NCBI GenBank assembly: GCA_030601745.1
Contig: JAUWBI010000001.1
Span: 39,443 to 103,442 of the forward strand
Direction of reading: 5' to 3'
Origin: Phycisphaerae bacterium
GTDB lineage: Bacteria > Planctomycetota > Phycisphaerae > Sedimentisphaerales > Anaerobacaceae
DNA length: 64,000 bases
The position numbers and the translations under genes are program-made. The notes under the pieces are model-generated. The model was not told the origin of the DNA and did no database searches. It saw only the letters and a program-made list of their open reading frames with translations. The stretch's first letter is position 1. Each line of letters starts with the position of its first letter. Below, in pieces: positions 42,501 through 52,600 of the stretch.

Positions 42501-42526
42501 ACCGGCCCCTGGTGGCTTGGCGCTGA
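39512..42526 (+). CDS. secreted multidomain protein: glycosidase-like propeller, internal dockerin, fibronectin III and beta-sandwich domains
   Basis: The signal peptide is 'MRNRTNLKMSLASSVFFVAT..'. Residues about 45-395 look like a five-bladed propeller of the GH43/GH117/GH32 type ('YNINGPSVIRVPDWI', 'YYMYSAHHGGNYIRMSWAED', 'LRDPYLFEDSDGEWYLFYCA'); family assignment is tentative. A dockerin-like segment 'RGDFDQDGYTEIRDLEVLAA' plus 'DLDGDSKVNFTDFAIWSEGW' follows near 400-455, which is unusual because dockerins are normally terminal. Next are a fibronectin III domain (about 460-565, 'TGLDPNTTYTYRVKVRDKSA') and two beta-sandwich regions, the last with 'YDDGFVAYLNGVEVTRDNFT'. The C-terminal 30 residues look out of frame with a PEP-CTERM-like end. 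GAGGAAG precedes the ATG. Confidence 0.75.
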   Translation: MRNRTNLKMSLASSVFFVATIMVLLSGGNTAKAIVTGEGTFVIARLNNGEPILTEAMFDALGATNYESYNINGPSVIRVPDWIAPENRADPNAVYYMYSAHHGGNYIRMSWAEDIEGPWHLYQTGSGVSTGDRGVLDLGSDDKIDLDNGVTISNHVASPDVFVDDENQRIVMYFHAGSVRVDGTGLGQKSMVATSDYGLEFESGIEPVVLGWFYFRVFEYKGNLYATSNRGKLFKARDPDNPWTPPPGFDLRNDLWIERPTPNPFFEDLYSFDFSGVPDTPERCRHFTVRRVGDTVQMLYTRIGDCPERIKMSTIDMSVGDYDVWDPTFPPEEILYAELDWEGGDIVPTNSQGSTAPENVNQLRDPYLFEDSDGEWYLFYCARGEDAIGVAHIRDIPRGDFDQDGYTEIRDLEVLAAEWLAEAGDLTADLDGDSKVNFTDFAIWSEGWTGPDMTCPTPDPMTWASVPVALDSNSIEMTAGFATDFNGAGVEYYFNNVTDPNHDSGWLSSPVHDPCHLNGWQTGPVQKCFYYLDTGLDPNTTYTYRVKVRDKSANHNETGWSSSQNATTEPMEPVTIVLVGPGASADYYVPPDANWETTWMQTDFNELEGWDTGTTGLGFGFGNGPRVAYNDCYREVGDLTAANVTDWTIHDEDTSHNTGKLKDFVTGSDAGMPTVTFTMGEAGLDVGQPTSGGNPDPGTDAYDIFGNIVDFSGRLVTKGAPGWWVEIEFTDLDPTRTYSFVGTAIRAGIYPDRITLCTIIGANSFIWNSSSPGVGGSEDTAELQAGDNRSTGYVVRWDDIVSGLDGSFKVRVEATEDSEDGKAYALGGFMLQGGLSIGSSELQDDMLGINASLWSRIEFDVVEDTSLFSTLKLRMKYDDGFVAYLNGVEVTRDNFTGTPSWDSVADSNRQNDLALQFVDFDISEHIGDLRQGRNVLAIHGLNDDANDLNFLLLPELITVSNPGFSGYTNAMAPVKDPRTTEILYHPAALNLSSRPKHRPLVAWR

Positions 42527-42555
42527 TGAGGAAACGCAGGCCAAAGAAGTTTTGA
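42481..42555 (+). other. possible out-of-frame PEP-CTERM remnant
   Basis: In the +1 frame relative to the 1004-residue ORF, the end reads 'IEFIFPAKTPAPGGLALMRK' then RRPKKF and stop. 'IEF..P' and 'GGLALMRKRR' are typical of PEP-CTERM tails, but the hydrophobic core is too short, so an internal deletion as well as a frameshift would be needed. Confidence 0.45.
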
Positions 42556-42576
42556 TTTTTGAGTTTTAAATTGAAT

Positions 42577-42712
42577 CCCCTCTGCGTTCCCTGCGGTTAT
42601 TTTTTCCGTGCAATCTGTGAAATCTGTGGTTAAAAATCTTCTTTTAATTCATCGTCATTTCTGGTAAAAATCCGGTACGCAATACGCAATACGATATACG
42701 CAATACGATATT
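42577..42712. repeat. repeat cluster upstream of aroA
   Basis: CTCTGCGTTCCCTGCGGTTATTTTTTCCGTGCAATCTGTGAAATCTGTGG (42577-42630) is followed by GTACGCAATACGCAATACGATATACGCAATACGATATT (42674-42711), which ends six bases before the aroA ATG. Confidence 0.7.
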
Positions 42713-42716
42713 AGCT

Positions 42717-44096
42717 ATGAAGTTGATTGTTCGAAAATCTCGGCTTGCCGGTGAGGTGGTAATGCCTGCATCCAAATCGCATACCATCCGCGCCGTTGCA
42801 ATCGCCTCTTTAGCCGCCGGTGAAAGTGCTATCCGCAGCCCGCTTACCTCAGGTGACACGCAAGCGACGGTCAACTGCTACCGGGCGTTAGGCGCCCGGA
42901 TTGATACAGCCGATTCGAAACTCTGGAAGGTAATCGGCACGGGCGGCGAAATCACCGCCCCGGCGGAATCCATCGATGTGGGTAACTCCGGCACAACTCT
43001 GCGTATCGCAATGGGTTCGGCCGCTCTGGCCGGGAAAGGCCGGACCACCACCTTCACCGGCGACGAGCAAATCCAGACCCGCCCCGTCGGGCCGTTAATG
43101 GACGCCCTGGGCGATTTGGGAGCAAAGTGCACCAGCCTCAAAAAAAAATCGAAAATCGAAAATCGAAAATCGAAATTGAGGACAGCCCCCGTCCAGGTAA
43201 CCGGCAAACTGGCAGGCGGAAAAACCACCATCGCCTGTCATACCAGCCAATATCTGTCCAGTCTGCTCCTGTGCACGCCTCTGGCAGCCGGAGATACCGA
43301 AATAAACGTTACTCTGCTCAATGAGCCGGGTTATGTGCAAATGACGCTCGATTGGCTCGATAAACAGCAAATAGAATACGAAAACCAACCCCCGCTGCTT
43401 CGTTTTTGCGAAGCCCCTCGGTTTGCTTCGCAAGAAGCAGAGGGGCAAGCAAAACGGCGGGGGTGCAAATTCAAAATCAAAGGCAGTCAAAGCTACAAGT
43501 CCTTTGATGCTGTAATCCCTGCCGATTTTTCCAGTGCCACCTTCTTTCTCTGCGCCGCCGCCCTGGTCGCAGACGAGGTAACCCTGCTCGGCCTGGATTT
43601 CTCAGACAGTCAGCCGGACAAAGCAGTGGTCGATTATCTAAAGGCGATGGGCGCTGATATCAGCATCGGGCCGACTTCAGTAACTATCAAAGCTGCCACG
43701 CTCAAAGGCACTGAAATAGATATGAACAAAACCCCCGACGCCCTGCCTGCTATGGCCGTTACCGCCGCCTTCGCCGAAGGCCAAACCCGCCTGGTAAACG
43801 TCCCACAGGCGCGAACCAAAGAGACCGACCGAATCAAATGTATGGCCGAAGAGCTGAAAAAAATGGCCGTAGATGTTGAAGAATTACCCGACGGCCTTAT
43901 AATACGACACAGCAGAGTCAAACCGGCTCAATTAGACGGCAGAAGTGACCACAGAACCGTGATGGCCCTGTCGCTGGCGGGCTTAAGCTTGGATGGTCAA
44001 TGCACCATTGACACCGCTGAGGCGATGAGTGTTACGTTTCCTGACTATGTGGAATTGATGAAAAGTATCGGTGCAAATATGGAACTGATTGATTAA
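42717..44096 (+). CDS. aroA: 3-phosphoshikimate 1-carboxyvinyltransferase (EPSP synthase) with two repeat-encoded inserts
   Basis: The enzyme transfers enolpyruvyl from PEP to shikimate 3-phosphate, the sixth step of the shikimate pathway. Motifs are 'MPASKSHTIRAVAIASLAAG', 'DVGNSGTTLRIAMGSAALA', 'GDEQIQTRPVGPLMDALGDL', 'FSSATFFLCAAALVADEV', 'TPDALPAMAVTAAFAEG' and 'RTKETDRIKCMAEELKK', all as expected. At 459 residues it is about 30 longer than usual. The surplus is accounted for by 'KKKSKIENRKSKL' near residue 145, encoded by an ATCGAAA tandem array, and 'PPLLRFCEAPRFASQEAEGQ' near 225, encoded by a roughly 75-base hairpin. Both are in frame. No Shine-Dalgarno sequence; a repeat abuts the ATG. 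Confidence 0.94.
   Translation: MKLIVRKSRLAGEVVMPASKSHTIRAVAIASLAAGESAIRSPLTSGDTQATVNCYRALGARIDTADSKLWKVIGTGGEITAPAESIDVGNSGTTLRIAMGSAALAGKGRTTTFTGDEQIQTRPVGPLMDALGDLGAKCTSLKKKSKIENRKSKLRTAPVQVTGKLAGGKTTIACHTSQYLSSLLLCTPLAAGDTEINVTLLNEPGYVQMTLDWLDKQQIEYENQPPLLRFCEAPRFASQEAEGQAKRRGCKFKIKGSQSYKSFDAVIPADFSSATFFLCAAALVADEVTLLGLDFSDSQPDKAVVDYLKAMGADISIGPTSVTIKAATLKGTEIDMNKTPDALPAMAVTAAFAEGQTRLVNVPQARTKETDRIKCMAEELKKMAVDVEELPDGLIIRHSRVKPAQLDGRSDHRTVMALSLAGLSLDGQCTIDTAEAMSVTFPDYVELMKSIGANMELID
43146..43178 (+). repeat. ATCGAAA tandem array inside aroA
   Basis: Four or five copies of AAATCGA encode 'KSKIENRKSKL', a stretch absent from normal EPSP synthases, which would run from 'LGAKC' directly to 'PVQVTG'. 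Confidence 0.75.
43389..43463 (+). repeat. large hairpin element inside aroA
   Basis: CCCCCGC pairs with GCGGGGG, CGTTTTTGC with GCAAAACG, and GCCCCTC with GAGGGGC, around a central GCTTCGCAAGAAGC. It is in frame and stop-free, and it encodes the extra peptide near residue 225. The GCCCCTC/GAGGGGC core links it to the GC palindrome family. Confidence 0.8.
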
Positions 44097-44121
44097 TCCC
44101 CCACAAATGAGGTTGAGGATT

Positions 44122-45198
44122 ATGAAGAAAGGCGTGGTATTCTTTGTCATTGTCTGTCTTGCTGCTTTAGCTATTGTCTTATGCAAACGGAAGGAACCGG
44201 AGGTGGATACCGGCCCGCTGTTTCGGATCATTGGCAGGAATGCCAAAAGCGGCTTCATAGACAAAACGGGAAAGGTCGTCATCAAGCCCCAGTTCGACGG
44301 AATTTTCCAACAGAATTTTTCTGAAGGCCTGGCACGCGTAGTAAAGGGCAACAAGGTTGGCTATGTTGACAAGAGAGGCAGGATGAGGGTTGTCCTTGAT
44401 TCCAGGTTTGATTCGGCTTCAAAGTTTTCCGAAGGGTTGGCAGCTGTGGGAAGTGCAGGAAAATACGGTTATATCGACAAGACAGGCCAAATCGTCATCG
44501 ACCTGAAGTTCAGTGAGGCTAGTGATTTTTCCGAAGGGCTTGCACGTGTGCAGATTGGTGGCAAGGCAGGTGGCATGATAGGCGGTAGTTATGGTTATAT
44601 CGACAAGACAGGAGAATATGTAGTCGAGCCGAAATTTGATTGGGCCGGGGACTTTTCCGAAGGGCTCGCATGCGTACAGATTGGTGGCAGGCGAGGCGGC
44701 CTGCTGGGTGGCAAGGTAGGTGGTAAGTTCGGTTATATCGACAAGAACGGCAACTATGTTATCGAACCCCAGTTCGAGTGGGCAACTTCGTTTTCCGATG
44801 GACTGGCTTTGGTAACTATCGGCAAAAAGGTGGGCTTTATCGACAAAGCAGGCAAGGTCGTTATCGAGCCGAACTTCGATGGTGCTCATCCGTTTTCCGA
44901 AGGGTTAGCATGTGTAAAGGTTGGCAACAAGAGCGGTTATATCGACACGACGGGCAAATATGTGATTGAGCCGCAGTTCAAGTGGGCAACCTACAGCTTC
45001 TCCGAAGGTCTGGCTGCTGTATATAGTGGCGATAAATTCGGCTTTATCGACAAGACAGGTAAGTATGCAATTGAGCCGCAATTTGGCCTCCCTCTAAATT
45101 TTTCTAATGGGCTTGCATATGTAAGTATTGAAACCAAGAATGGCGTGAAGGATGGCTATATCGACAAGACAGGCAAGTTTGTTTGGGGACCTGAATAG
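44122..45198 (+). CDS. WG-repeat (KWG-like) exported protein
   Basis: The ATG at 44122 ('MKKGVVFFVIVCLAALAIVL') is preferred: it follows TTGAGGATT and gives a membrane-anchor or signal segment, whereas the longer ORF overlaps aroA. The mature part is about nine repeats of 30-40 residues of the form 'G.K.GYIDKTGKYVIEPQFD.A..FSEGLA.V', the WG beta-repeat pattern with Trp mostly replaced by Tyr or Phe. Such proteins are surface or periplasmic repeat proteins of unknown function. Repeats 3 and 4 carry extra Gly-rich loops ('GGKAGGMIGGS', 'GGRRGGLLGGK'). It lies between aroA and aroC but has no evident link to aromatic synthesis. Confidence 0.88.
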   Translation: MKKGVVFFVIVCLAALAIVLCKRKEPEVDTGPLFRIIGRNAKSGFIDKTGKVVIKPQFDGIFQQNFSEGLARVVKGNKVGYVDKRGRMRVVLDSRFDSASKFSEGLAAVGSAGKYGYIDKTGQIVIDLKFSEASDFSEGLARVQIGGKAGGMIGGSYGYIDKTGEYVVEPKFDWAGDFSEGLACVQIGGRRGGLLGGKVGGKFGYIDKNGNYVIEPQFEWATSFSDGLALVTIGKKVGFIDKAGKVVIEPNFDGAHPFSEGLACVKVGNKSGYIDTTGKYVIEPQFKWATYSFSEGLAAVYSGDKFGFIDKTGKYAIEPQFGLPLNFSNGLAYVSIETKNGVKDGYIDKTGKFVWGPE

Positions 45199-45279
45199 TG
45201 ATTGAGTCGGTACATACAAAGATGTTCCTGCATCACTGCAGAAATAGTTAATACGAGATTTTTCAGGAGAGATTAGAAA

Positions 45280-46602
45280 ATGATTGGTTGTCATATTGGA
45301 CGTATTTTTCAGGTAACGATTGCCGGCGGCTCTTACCAGGACGGCTTGACCGCCGTCGTACAGGGCGTCCCGCCCGCAATGTATCTTACCGAGCAGGAGA
45401 TTTACGGAGACCTGCTTCTTAGAAAGCCGGGCGCCGACGAATTGAGCAGCCCGCGAAAAGAGCCAGACCTGCCGATTATCTACACCGGCCTGAACGCAGC
45501 CGACACCGTCGAGGGTGCCGGAAACAAAAACCACACTAATGGCACCCCGCTCTCAATTCTGATTCCCAACCTGGACCGCCACTTCATTCATATCAAGCAG
45601 TACCAGGACACGAACCGCACGCCCCGTCCGGGCCACGCTTCCTATGCTTCGTTCATAAAGTACGGCCCCGACGACGATGCTATCGGCGCCGGCCTGTTCA
45701 GCGGACGCTATACCGCCCCCATCGTCGCTGCCGGATACGTCGCCAAAAAAGTCCTGAAAAGATGCGGTATCGAAGTATTTTCCTACGTCAAAGAGCTTGC
45801 CTCAATCCGATGTCCCGACGTTACTGCCGACCGGGCCGCCAACTACACCTGCGAGTACAAGAAAATGCGGCGCGACCTCGACCCATTTTACCAGGAAATT
45901 TACGTCAAGAACCGCATAACGCCGGAAATGAGATTTCTCGAAAAAATCAAAATATTAGCCGAGATTGAGCAGGAAATCGACGATATCCGCGCCAAGGCCC
46001 CAAAGCTTACGGCCGCTCAGATACACGACAAATACGGCGTGCATCCCATACTAAACTGTCCCGACCTGGACGCCGCTCAAACAATGGTCGATGAATGCAA
46101 CCAGATTGCCGCCACAGGCGATTCAGCCGGCGGCGTAGTTGAAGTCGTCGCAACCGGCGTCCCCACAGGCCTTGGCGAGCCGGTCTTTTACAAACTCGAC
46201 GCTGAATTGGGCCGAATGCTCGGCATCGGCGCCGTCAAAGCCGTCGAGGTCGGCGCCGGCTTCGCCGTAAAAGATATGACCGGCAGCCAGAATAACGACC
46301 AGATGCGCGCTGAAAAAGGAAAAGTTGTCTTCCAGTCAAACAATGCCGGCGGTATTACAGGAGGCCTTTCTACCGGACAGCCCATCATTGTTCGGCTTAC
46401 GGTCAAGCCTACATCCACCATCGACAAACCACAGAAGACAATTGACAAGTATACACTGGAGAACAAAGAGCTGGCGGCTATCACCAGGCGTGACGCCACG
46501 ATTGTCGGCCGCATCTGGCCGGTTGCCGAGAACTACACAGCCCTGGTCATACTCGACCACCTGCTCGCACACTACGGCTACCAGACGCTAAAGGACAAAT
46601 GA
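45280..46602 (+). CDS. aroC: chorismate synthase
   Basis: This FMN-dependent enzyme converts EPSP to chorismate, the last common step of aromatic amino acid synthesis. Recognisable blocks are 'GGSYQDGLTAVVQGVPPAMY', 'HTNGTPLSILIPN', 'RPGHASYASFIKYG', 'GAGLFSGRYTAPIVAAGYVA', 'DSAGGVVEVVATGVPTGLGE' and 'NAGGITGGLSTGQPIIVRL'. It is 440 residues, about 70 more than usual; the extra lies around 'KKMRRDLDPFYQEIYVKNRI' to 'KLTAAQIHDKYGVHPILNCP'. Unlike in aroA, this insert looks like ordinary protein sequence. AGGAGAG precedes the ATG. aroA lies just upstream on the same strand. Confidence 0.93.
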   Translation: MIGCHIGRIFQVTIAGGSYQDGLTAVVQGVPPAMYLTEQEIYGDLLLRKPGADELSSPRKEPDLPIIYTGLNAADTVEGAGNKNHTNGTPLSILIPNLDRHFIHIKQYQDTNRTPRPGHASYASFIKYGPDDDAIGAGLFSGRYTAPIVAAGYVAKKVLKRCGIEVFSYVKELASIRCPDVTADRAANYTCEYKKMRRDLDPFYQEIYVKNRITPEMRFLEKIKILAEIEQEIDDIRAKAPKLTAAQIHDKYGVHPILNCPDLDAAQTMVDECNQIAATGDSAGGVVEVVATGVPTGLGEPVFYKLDAELGRMLGIGAVKAVEVGAGFAVKDMTGSQNNDQMRAEKGKVVFQSNNAGGITGGLSTGQPIIVRLTVKPTSTIDKPQKTIDKYTLENKELAAITRRDATIVGRIWPVAENYTALVILDHLLAHYGYQTLKDK

Positions 46603-46611
46603 ACCGATGCT

Positions 46612-46656
46612 TGATTCCAGATTCCCGATTCCCGCATCGAGTATCGAGTATCGAGA
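46612..46656. repeat. ATTCCCGATTCCCGCATCGAGTATCGAGTATCGAG array
   Basis: Tandem low-complexity repeat between the aroC stop and the stop of the giant protease gene; same family as 57.22 kb. Confidence 0.65.
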
Positions 46657-46660
46657 ATTG

Positions 46661-49600
46661 TCACCACGGCCTTGGTCCTGTATACGCAGCAACCGAATCT
46701 TGTCCTACGTTACCACCAAATGGCGCTCCCGCTGCATCGCGATACCTCACTACATAGTAACAAGAACTTGTATGATAGTACGTGTAAATGTTGCTAAGCT
46801 GCCAGCCGCTATCCAGGCCGCTGCCAAGAGCGCATTCGAAGTAGTACTCGCAAGGATTATTCCCACCGGTAGCAGCATCATCAGCCGGTTCAGCTTCCAT
46901 ATAATGCCAGAGCTGAAAAGTATTTGGATCTACCTGCCACGCAGGTGGTATAAGCCATTGAGCCGGGTTAGGCAGCGGTGGCTCACCTTCAGGAGTAGTC
47001 GCAAAGGCTTCAACGGACCAGAATCCGTAGTTTTGATTTGGAGGATCCCATTTATCACGGGTCCTGACGCGGTAAGTATACGTGGTGAAAGGATCAAGCC
47101 CTGTGTCTTCGTAGATGGGGCTGCTCTGCCAGCCGCTGTCATGGCCGTCGTTTCCGTCGCCGGTGGTGAACTCGAAATAGTATTCCACGCCGCTTTCGTC
47201 GGTAGCTGTGGTAGCAACCATAAGGATTGACGTTCCGGAAGAAGGAGTGGGCGGCATAGCCCACGTGCTCTGGTACGGATTGGGGGCATTCGGGTCCGTT
47301 AGCGGTGGCGTTACGTCTTCGCCCGCCACGACATAGCCGATAATCGACCATTCGGTTTCGTTCCGATTGGCCGATGTATCGCAGGCTTTTACCCTGTAGC
47401 CGTATTCGTTGCCCCTGACCAGGCCTGTATCGGTGTATGTTGGGTCCGGGCTCCAATCCCGGAAGCTGCCATCGGGATTGCCGGCCGCGTTGGTGCGCTG
47501 GAAGTAATACTCCACATACGGGCCGGTGGCATTGTCGTAGGCTGTCGTCGCGGCCATATAAATCGAGGTCGGCCCAATCGAGTTTGGAGCAACGGCCCAG
47601 GTCATCGGGTCCGGCTCTGGAGGCGTAGTGTCACTTAATCCGTAATTCTCCACAAAGGTTCCATAATCGACAAAATTAACAATTCCGTCTCGATTAAAAT
47701 CTGCTCCATGACACCAATCCGGCGGGCTGCAATCTTCCTCGAGCCAGCTCAACAGGAACAGCGCCAAATCAGATATGTTTACCATATAGTTAAAATCAAA
47801 GTCGCCGACCAAATCGGTTATCAGAAGATAGTGATAACCTATATCCACAATGCCGGCATCAAGTATCCTGTCTGTACGGGTTGTGTGTCTATACATAGCG
47901 AGCGAATATGCGTCGGTGCTGCCGGCATCCACACACGGACTCAGTTCTGTCTGATTGGGGTCAGGTGGAACGACATAAGGCTGACTCAGGTAATACCTGT
48001 TGTCGCCTAAATAGTCGCTTACAAACAGAGGAACGGCATCGCTCGTGCCGCTCAAATTGGTGGGAAAATTGGGGGCACTGGGGTCAATATCCCAGTAAAG
48101 GATGCAGCCGGTATCGACGAAGACTGCCGGCTCACCGCCCTTAATGTCGCTGTAGACCACTTTCACAGTAGCCGGCCTTGGGTCGTGCTCGAAGCCGGTG
48201 CTGATGGCGAGGTCCGAGCCGTTAAGAGCGTAATTGCCCCAGATTATACTGTTAGTGATAAACGCATAACTTTCGTAGGAGCAGTACACGCCGCCGCCAT
48301 ATCCGCCGGCAGCAAAACCCTCTCCTGTAACTATGTTCTCGGTAATCGTACAGTTGATAATGTTGGGCTCCGAGTTCCAATTGGCCGAAATACCTCCGCC
48401 GTCCCTGTTGGCAATGTTTTCAGTTATCAGGCAGTTTTTGACCAGCATACTCTCGCTGCCGGTGGTATAGATTCCGCCCCCGCTGCACGTGGTGGTGTTG
48501 CTGTTGAACCGACAGTCAATGATACGTGTCCCTGATGAGGAGCAGAACATACCGCCTCCAAAGCCGAGCACATCCTCAATAGGCGGGCCGACCTGGAGGG
48601 TTATGTCCGGACTTGAAAAATCCACATCATAATATAAGTTCGGGTCGCCAATATCAACATAGCCGGTGTCATTTTGGGTAAAGGTGCTTCCGATAATTAT
48701 CGGCGTACTGTCGTCGCCGCAGAACATTGCCCCGCCTTGATAGGCATAGTTGTCGTTGAAGTTGCAGTCCTCGATGGTCGGTGCCGTATCTACCCAGAAA
48801 ACACCTCCGCCAATGGTTGCAGCGTTATCGGTGAAAGTGCAGTTTATCAATTTTGCTGAGTGAGCACTTCCGGGATTTACTTTAGGTGTTAATGTGCCGC
48901 AAGCCAATCCACCACCATAAGTCATATAGGGGCTGTGATTTGCTGTGGGAACATCACTATCAGCCACGTTGTCGCTGAAATTGCAGTCAATAAATGTTGG
49001 TGCTGAGCCGACCTCGCAGTATATCCCGGTCCCGAAACTCTCTAATCTGTGATGATAATCAGGCCATGGGAAGTTAATCGGCGAGTCTCCACCGACACCA
49101 CAATAGCCGCTTTCGGTCCGATTGTCCGCAAAAGTACAATCAATGAAAGTAGGCTCGCTGGTCGCATCGACGTAAAGTGCTGCACCCATAGCGGTGAAGA
49201 GCCAGTAGTCGTCATAAGTTCCAAAAGTGCTGGTGCCGATTATGTTTCCTTCATCATCAATCAGGAAAAAATACCGGGGATATCCATAGCGGTCCCTCGG
49301 GTACCACCAGCCAAGTCCTATTGCCTCCCACCAGGCCTCATCGTCGTCCTTAAATGTCCAGCTGCCGCCTCTGCCGCCATATCCGGGAGGGTTATCATTA
49401 CCGTTGCCGCCGTCGCCTCCGTCACCGCCGTAGGCCGCACAATTGATAATCTGTACACCCTTCAAGGTTGGGTTGCCGTTTTCGATATAAATTGCGCCGC
49501 CATAAGCACTGCCTCCCCATCCGCCGTTGCCGCCGTTGACATTGGCGCCGTTACCGTTGGCACCATCGCCGCCGTTACCTGCCTGAATCGAAATATCATC

Positions 49601-52600
49601 AATCACAATATTCACAAGGGTAGGAGAAGCATCAACAATATCAATCGCTCCGGAGCGGATACAGCCGCCGTTGAAGCCGGGATCTCCGGGGTCCTGCCCA
49701 TCCAAACCACTTCCGGTAACCCAATGTGTATTTCTCATAGTAAAGCCGGTTAGGACTGTCTCAGGTCCTACGTCAAAGATCGCTATCTGGTAACCCTGCA
49801 AAATAGTGTTAGCCACAACGTTGGGGTCATCCGGATTGGTAGAACTCAGAGTAATGTTCTTGCCCCAGATGACGATGCCTCCGAGATGCAGACTGGCTCC
49901 ATGTGTATAACCAGGATGCCTGTAGGGCCCGGGCGAGATAATAATCTGGTCACCCTCCTCGGCAGCATCAATTGCCCTCTGGATGGTCGGATAGTCTGAC
50001 GGAACCGAGATGACCCTCGGCTTTTCAAACTCGACGGTGACGTCTTTGTCCGAGCTCATGACAACAACATTAGTCAAATCCGTTGAGGCATCGTTGATGG
50101 TTCCGGACCAGCTTGCGATGCGGTAGCCTGCCTCCGGAGTGGCAGTCAGTATTACCGCCGTACCCCGGTAGTAAGTGTAAATACCGGATACATAACTGAG
50201 CGGTTCCGGATCCGTCGGTTCGGCCGTCCCATGGCCGCCCACTACGGTAACAGTCAACTGAACCGTGCGAAAACCTGAAGCGTCCCTGTAGTGGTAACCC
50301 ATATCTACAATGACGCTGTTAGGATCGGGGTTGTTGGGGTCGTAGGTATCAGGGAAGCTGTCGGTTCTGGTGGTATAGGTGTCCAGGCCAAGGTTTGCGG
50401 CAAAGTCACTGCCGGCATCCACACACGGACTATCGCTGCCCTGGCCTGCTGCCGTTTGACCGAGGTAATAGTCACCGAGCGGGCCGGATACAAACAGTGG
50501 GTTCTCGGCAATGTTACCACTGAGCCAGTTGAGGATACGTCCCGGCTCGACATGGATAGCTCCCGGGCTTTGGCCGCCCTGGATATCGCAATATGAAACT
50601 GTAAGCTCGGCCGGCCGCTCGATAATACTGGGGTCACTAATGCTGCCAATCATAATCTGGCTGCCGCTGCTGGCCGTGTTGCCCCAGACAATGCTGTCGG
50701 AAAGAATTGTTTTGCTTTCGTAGGAGCAGCACAATCCACCGCCTCTTCCGTGGTAGGTGGTATCTTCGGGGTCGTACGCCCTATTGCCAGCGATTGTACA
50801 ATTGGAAATTGTTGGTGTTGTGAACCAGTAGGAAACTATCCCGCCACCGTCCAAGACAGCCGAGTTTCCGCGGACCATACAGTTTTTAAGTATTGGCGAG
50901 CTGGTGTCTCCGCCGAAATACACACCGCCGCCGGAGCCGGTGGCCGTGTTATCTTCTATGACGCAATCTTCGATAGTTGCATCAGATGTCCAGCAGAAGA
51001 TTCCACCCCCACCACCGTAGAACTCGCCCTCAAAGGTGTAAATAAGGGGGACAGCAAAAATGATGAGACCATAATCGAGAGGAACGATGCGTTTTTCGGC
51101 TGTATTACCCCTGATTTTGCACCCTCTGATTATCGGTGCACCCTCGTACCAGAACAGACCACCGCCGTGGTCGGCGATATTATTAAAGATGACGCAGTTG
51201 GAAATTACTATATCTGAATCGGGGCCGTACCAGGCCAGAGCGCCTCCATATGCCGCCTCGCTGCCGGCGAAGTAACTGTTGTTGATTCTTATCCTCTCGA
51301 CCTCGTCCCAGCACATTGCGCCGCCGCGGCTGTACAGCCCGGGAGCCAAACTGCCGGCGAAAGTCGAGTTATTGATATCCACAACACAATCGGGCTCGAA
51401 GAACAGTGTACCACCACTGGAGTAGGCGCTGTTACCAGCAGCATTGTTGACGAAGTTACAGTCCGTGATTTTGGAATTGCAGTCAGTCAGATAGTATTCG
51501 GCGCCGCCGTGGCCGTCAGTTCCTACTACGCCATCGCTTATCACCGCGTTGTTGCTTATTGTGCAGTTGGTAATCTCGGCTGTGCAGTTGACATCGTAGT
51601 AATGAGCACCTCCATAGCTCCAGGTATAGCTAAAACCCCAGAAACCATCCGGGCCGTCAGTGTCGCCGCCTTCTCCGCCGGGCCAGATGTACCCCCCAAC
51701 CTCAGTGGAGGCCTTACTATCAATGATTATAGTATCCAGAACGGTAGGTTCGCAGTTTTCACGGTAGAGTATAGCACCTCCCAATGACTCATCGCCGTTC
51801 ACGCTGCCGGCGCCGCCGTAGCCGCCGGGGTCGCCATCGCCGCCGTCACCGCCAATGTTACCCATCCCCTGAGTAGTATTGCAGTCCCTGATTATGCAAT
51901 TCTCTATTATCGGCTTGCAGCCAGACTCGAAGTACATCGCACCGCCGTAGGCCTCACCACCATCGTTGGCATCACCGCCAGGCCAGCCGACTCCACCAGG
52001 GTCGGCGCCGTAAGCGTGCCCGCCTCTGCCGCCACGTCCGCCGAGAGCGGCGGAGCCGATAATTTTACAATACCGAATGGTCGGACTGCTATTAGCGTCG
52101 AAGTATATGGCCCCGCCAAAACCGCTGCCGCCAGGCGTACCATGGCCGCCGGGCCCGGGATTGTCTGCGTCTCGATCCATGCCGGGGAAGCCATCCCAGC
52201 CACGGGCTATACAGTTTTTGATAACGCAATTAGAGATAAGGGGGCTGCTCTCACCGAAGCCCGCTATTGCTCCGCCAAAGCTATCCCAGTAATAGCCCTC
52301 AAAAGGGTCATAGACAAAGACGAAGACGCCCCACCCATTTACAATAGTGAAGCCGTCAATGACGGCGGCATCTTCGCCGCCTCGGAAGATAAAAGCACTC
52401 CCCCATCCTTGACAATCGATAATTGTGTCAGCAACATAGCAGGGGTCATCCGGACGCTCGCTGACGACAGTAATTGACTTACCTCTAAAGTCAAGATTGC
52501 TCTCATAGTAAGTACCGGCAAAGACAATGACCTTGTCGCCGTGGTGGAAGGCCGCATCCATTGCTGTCTGGATGGTTGGATATTGTGGTGTCGGCACGTA

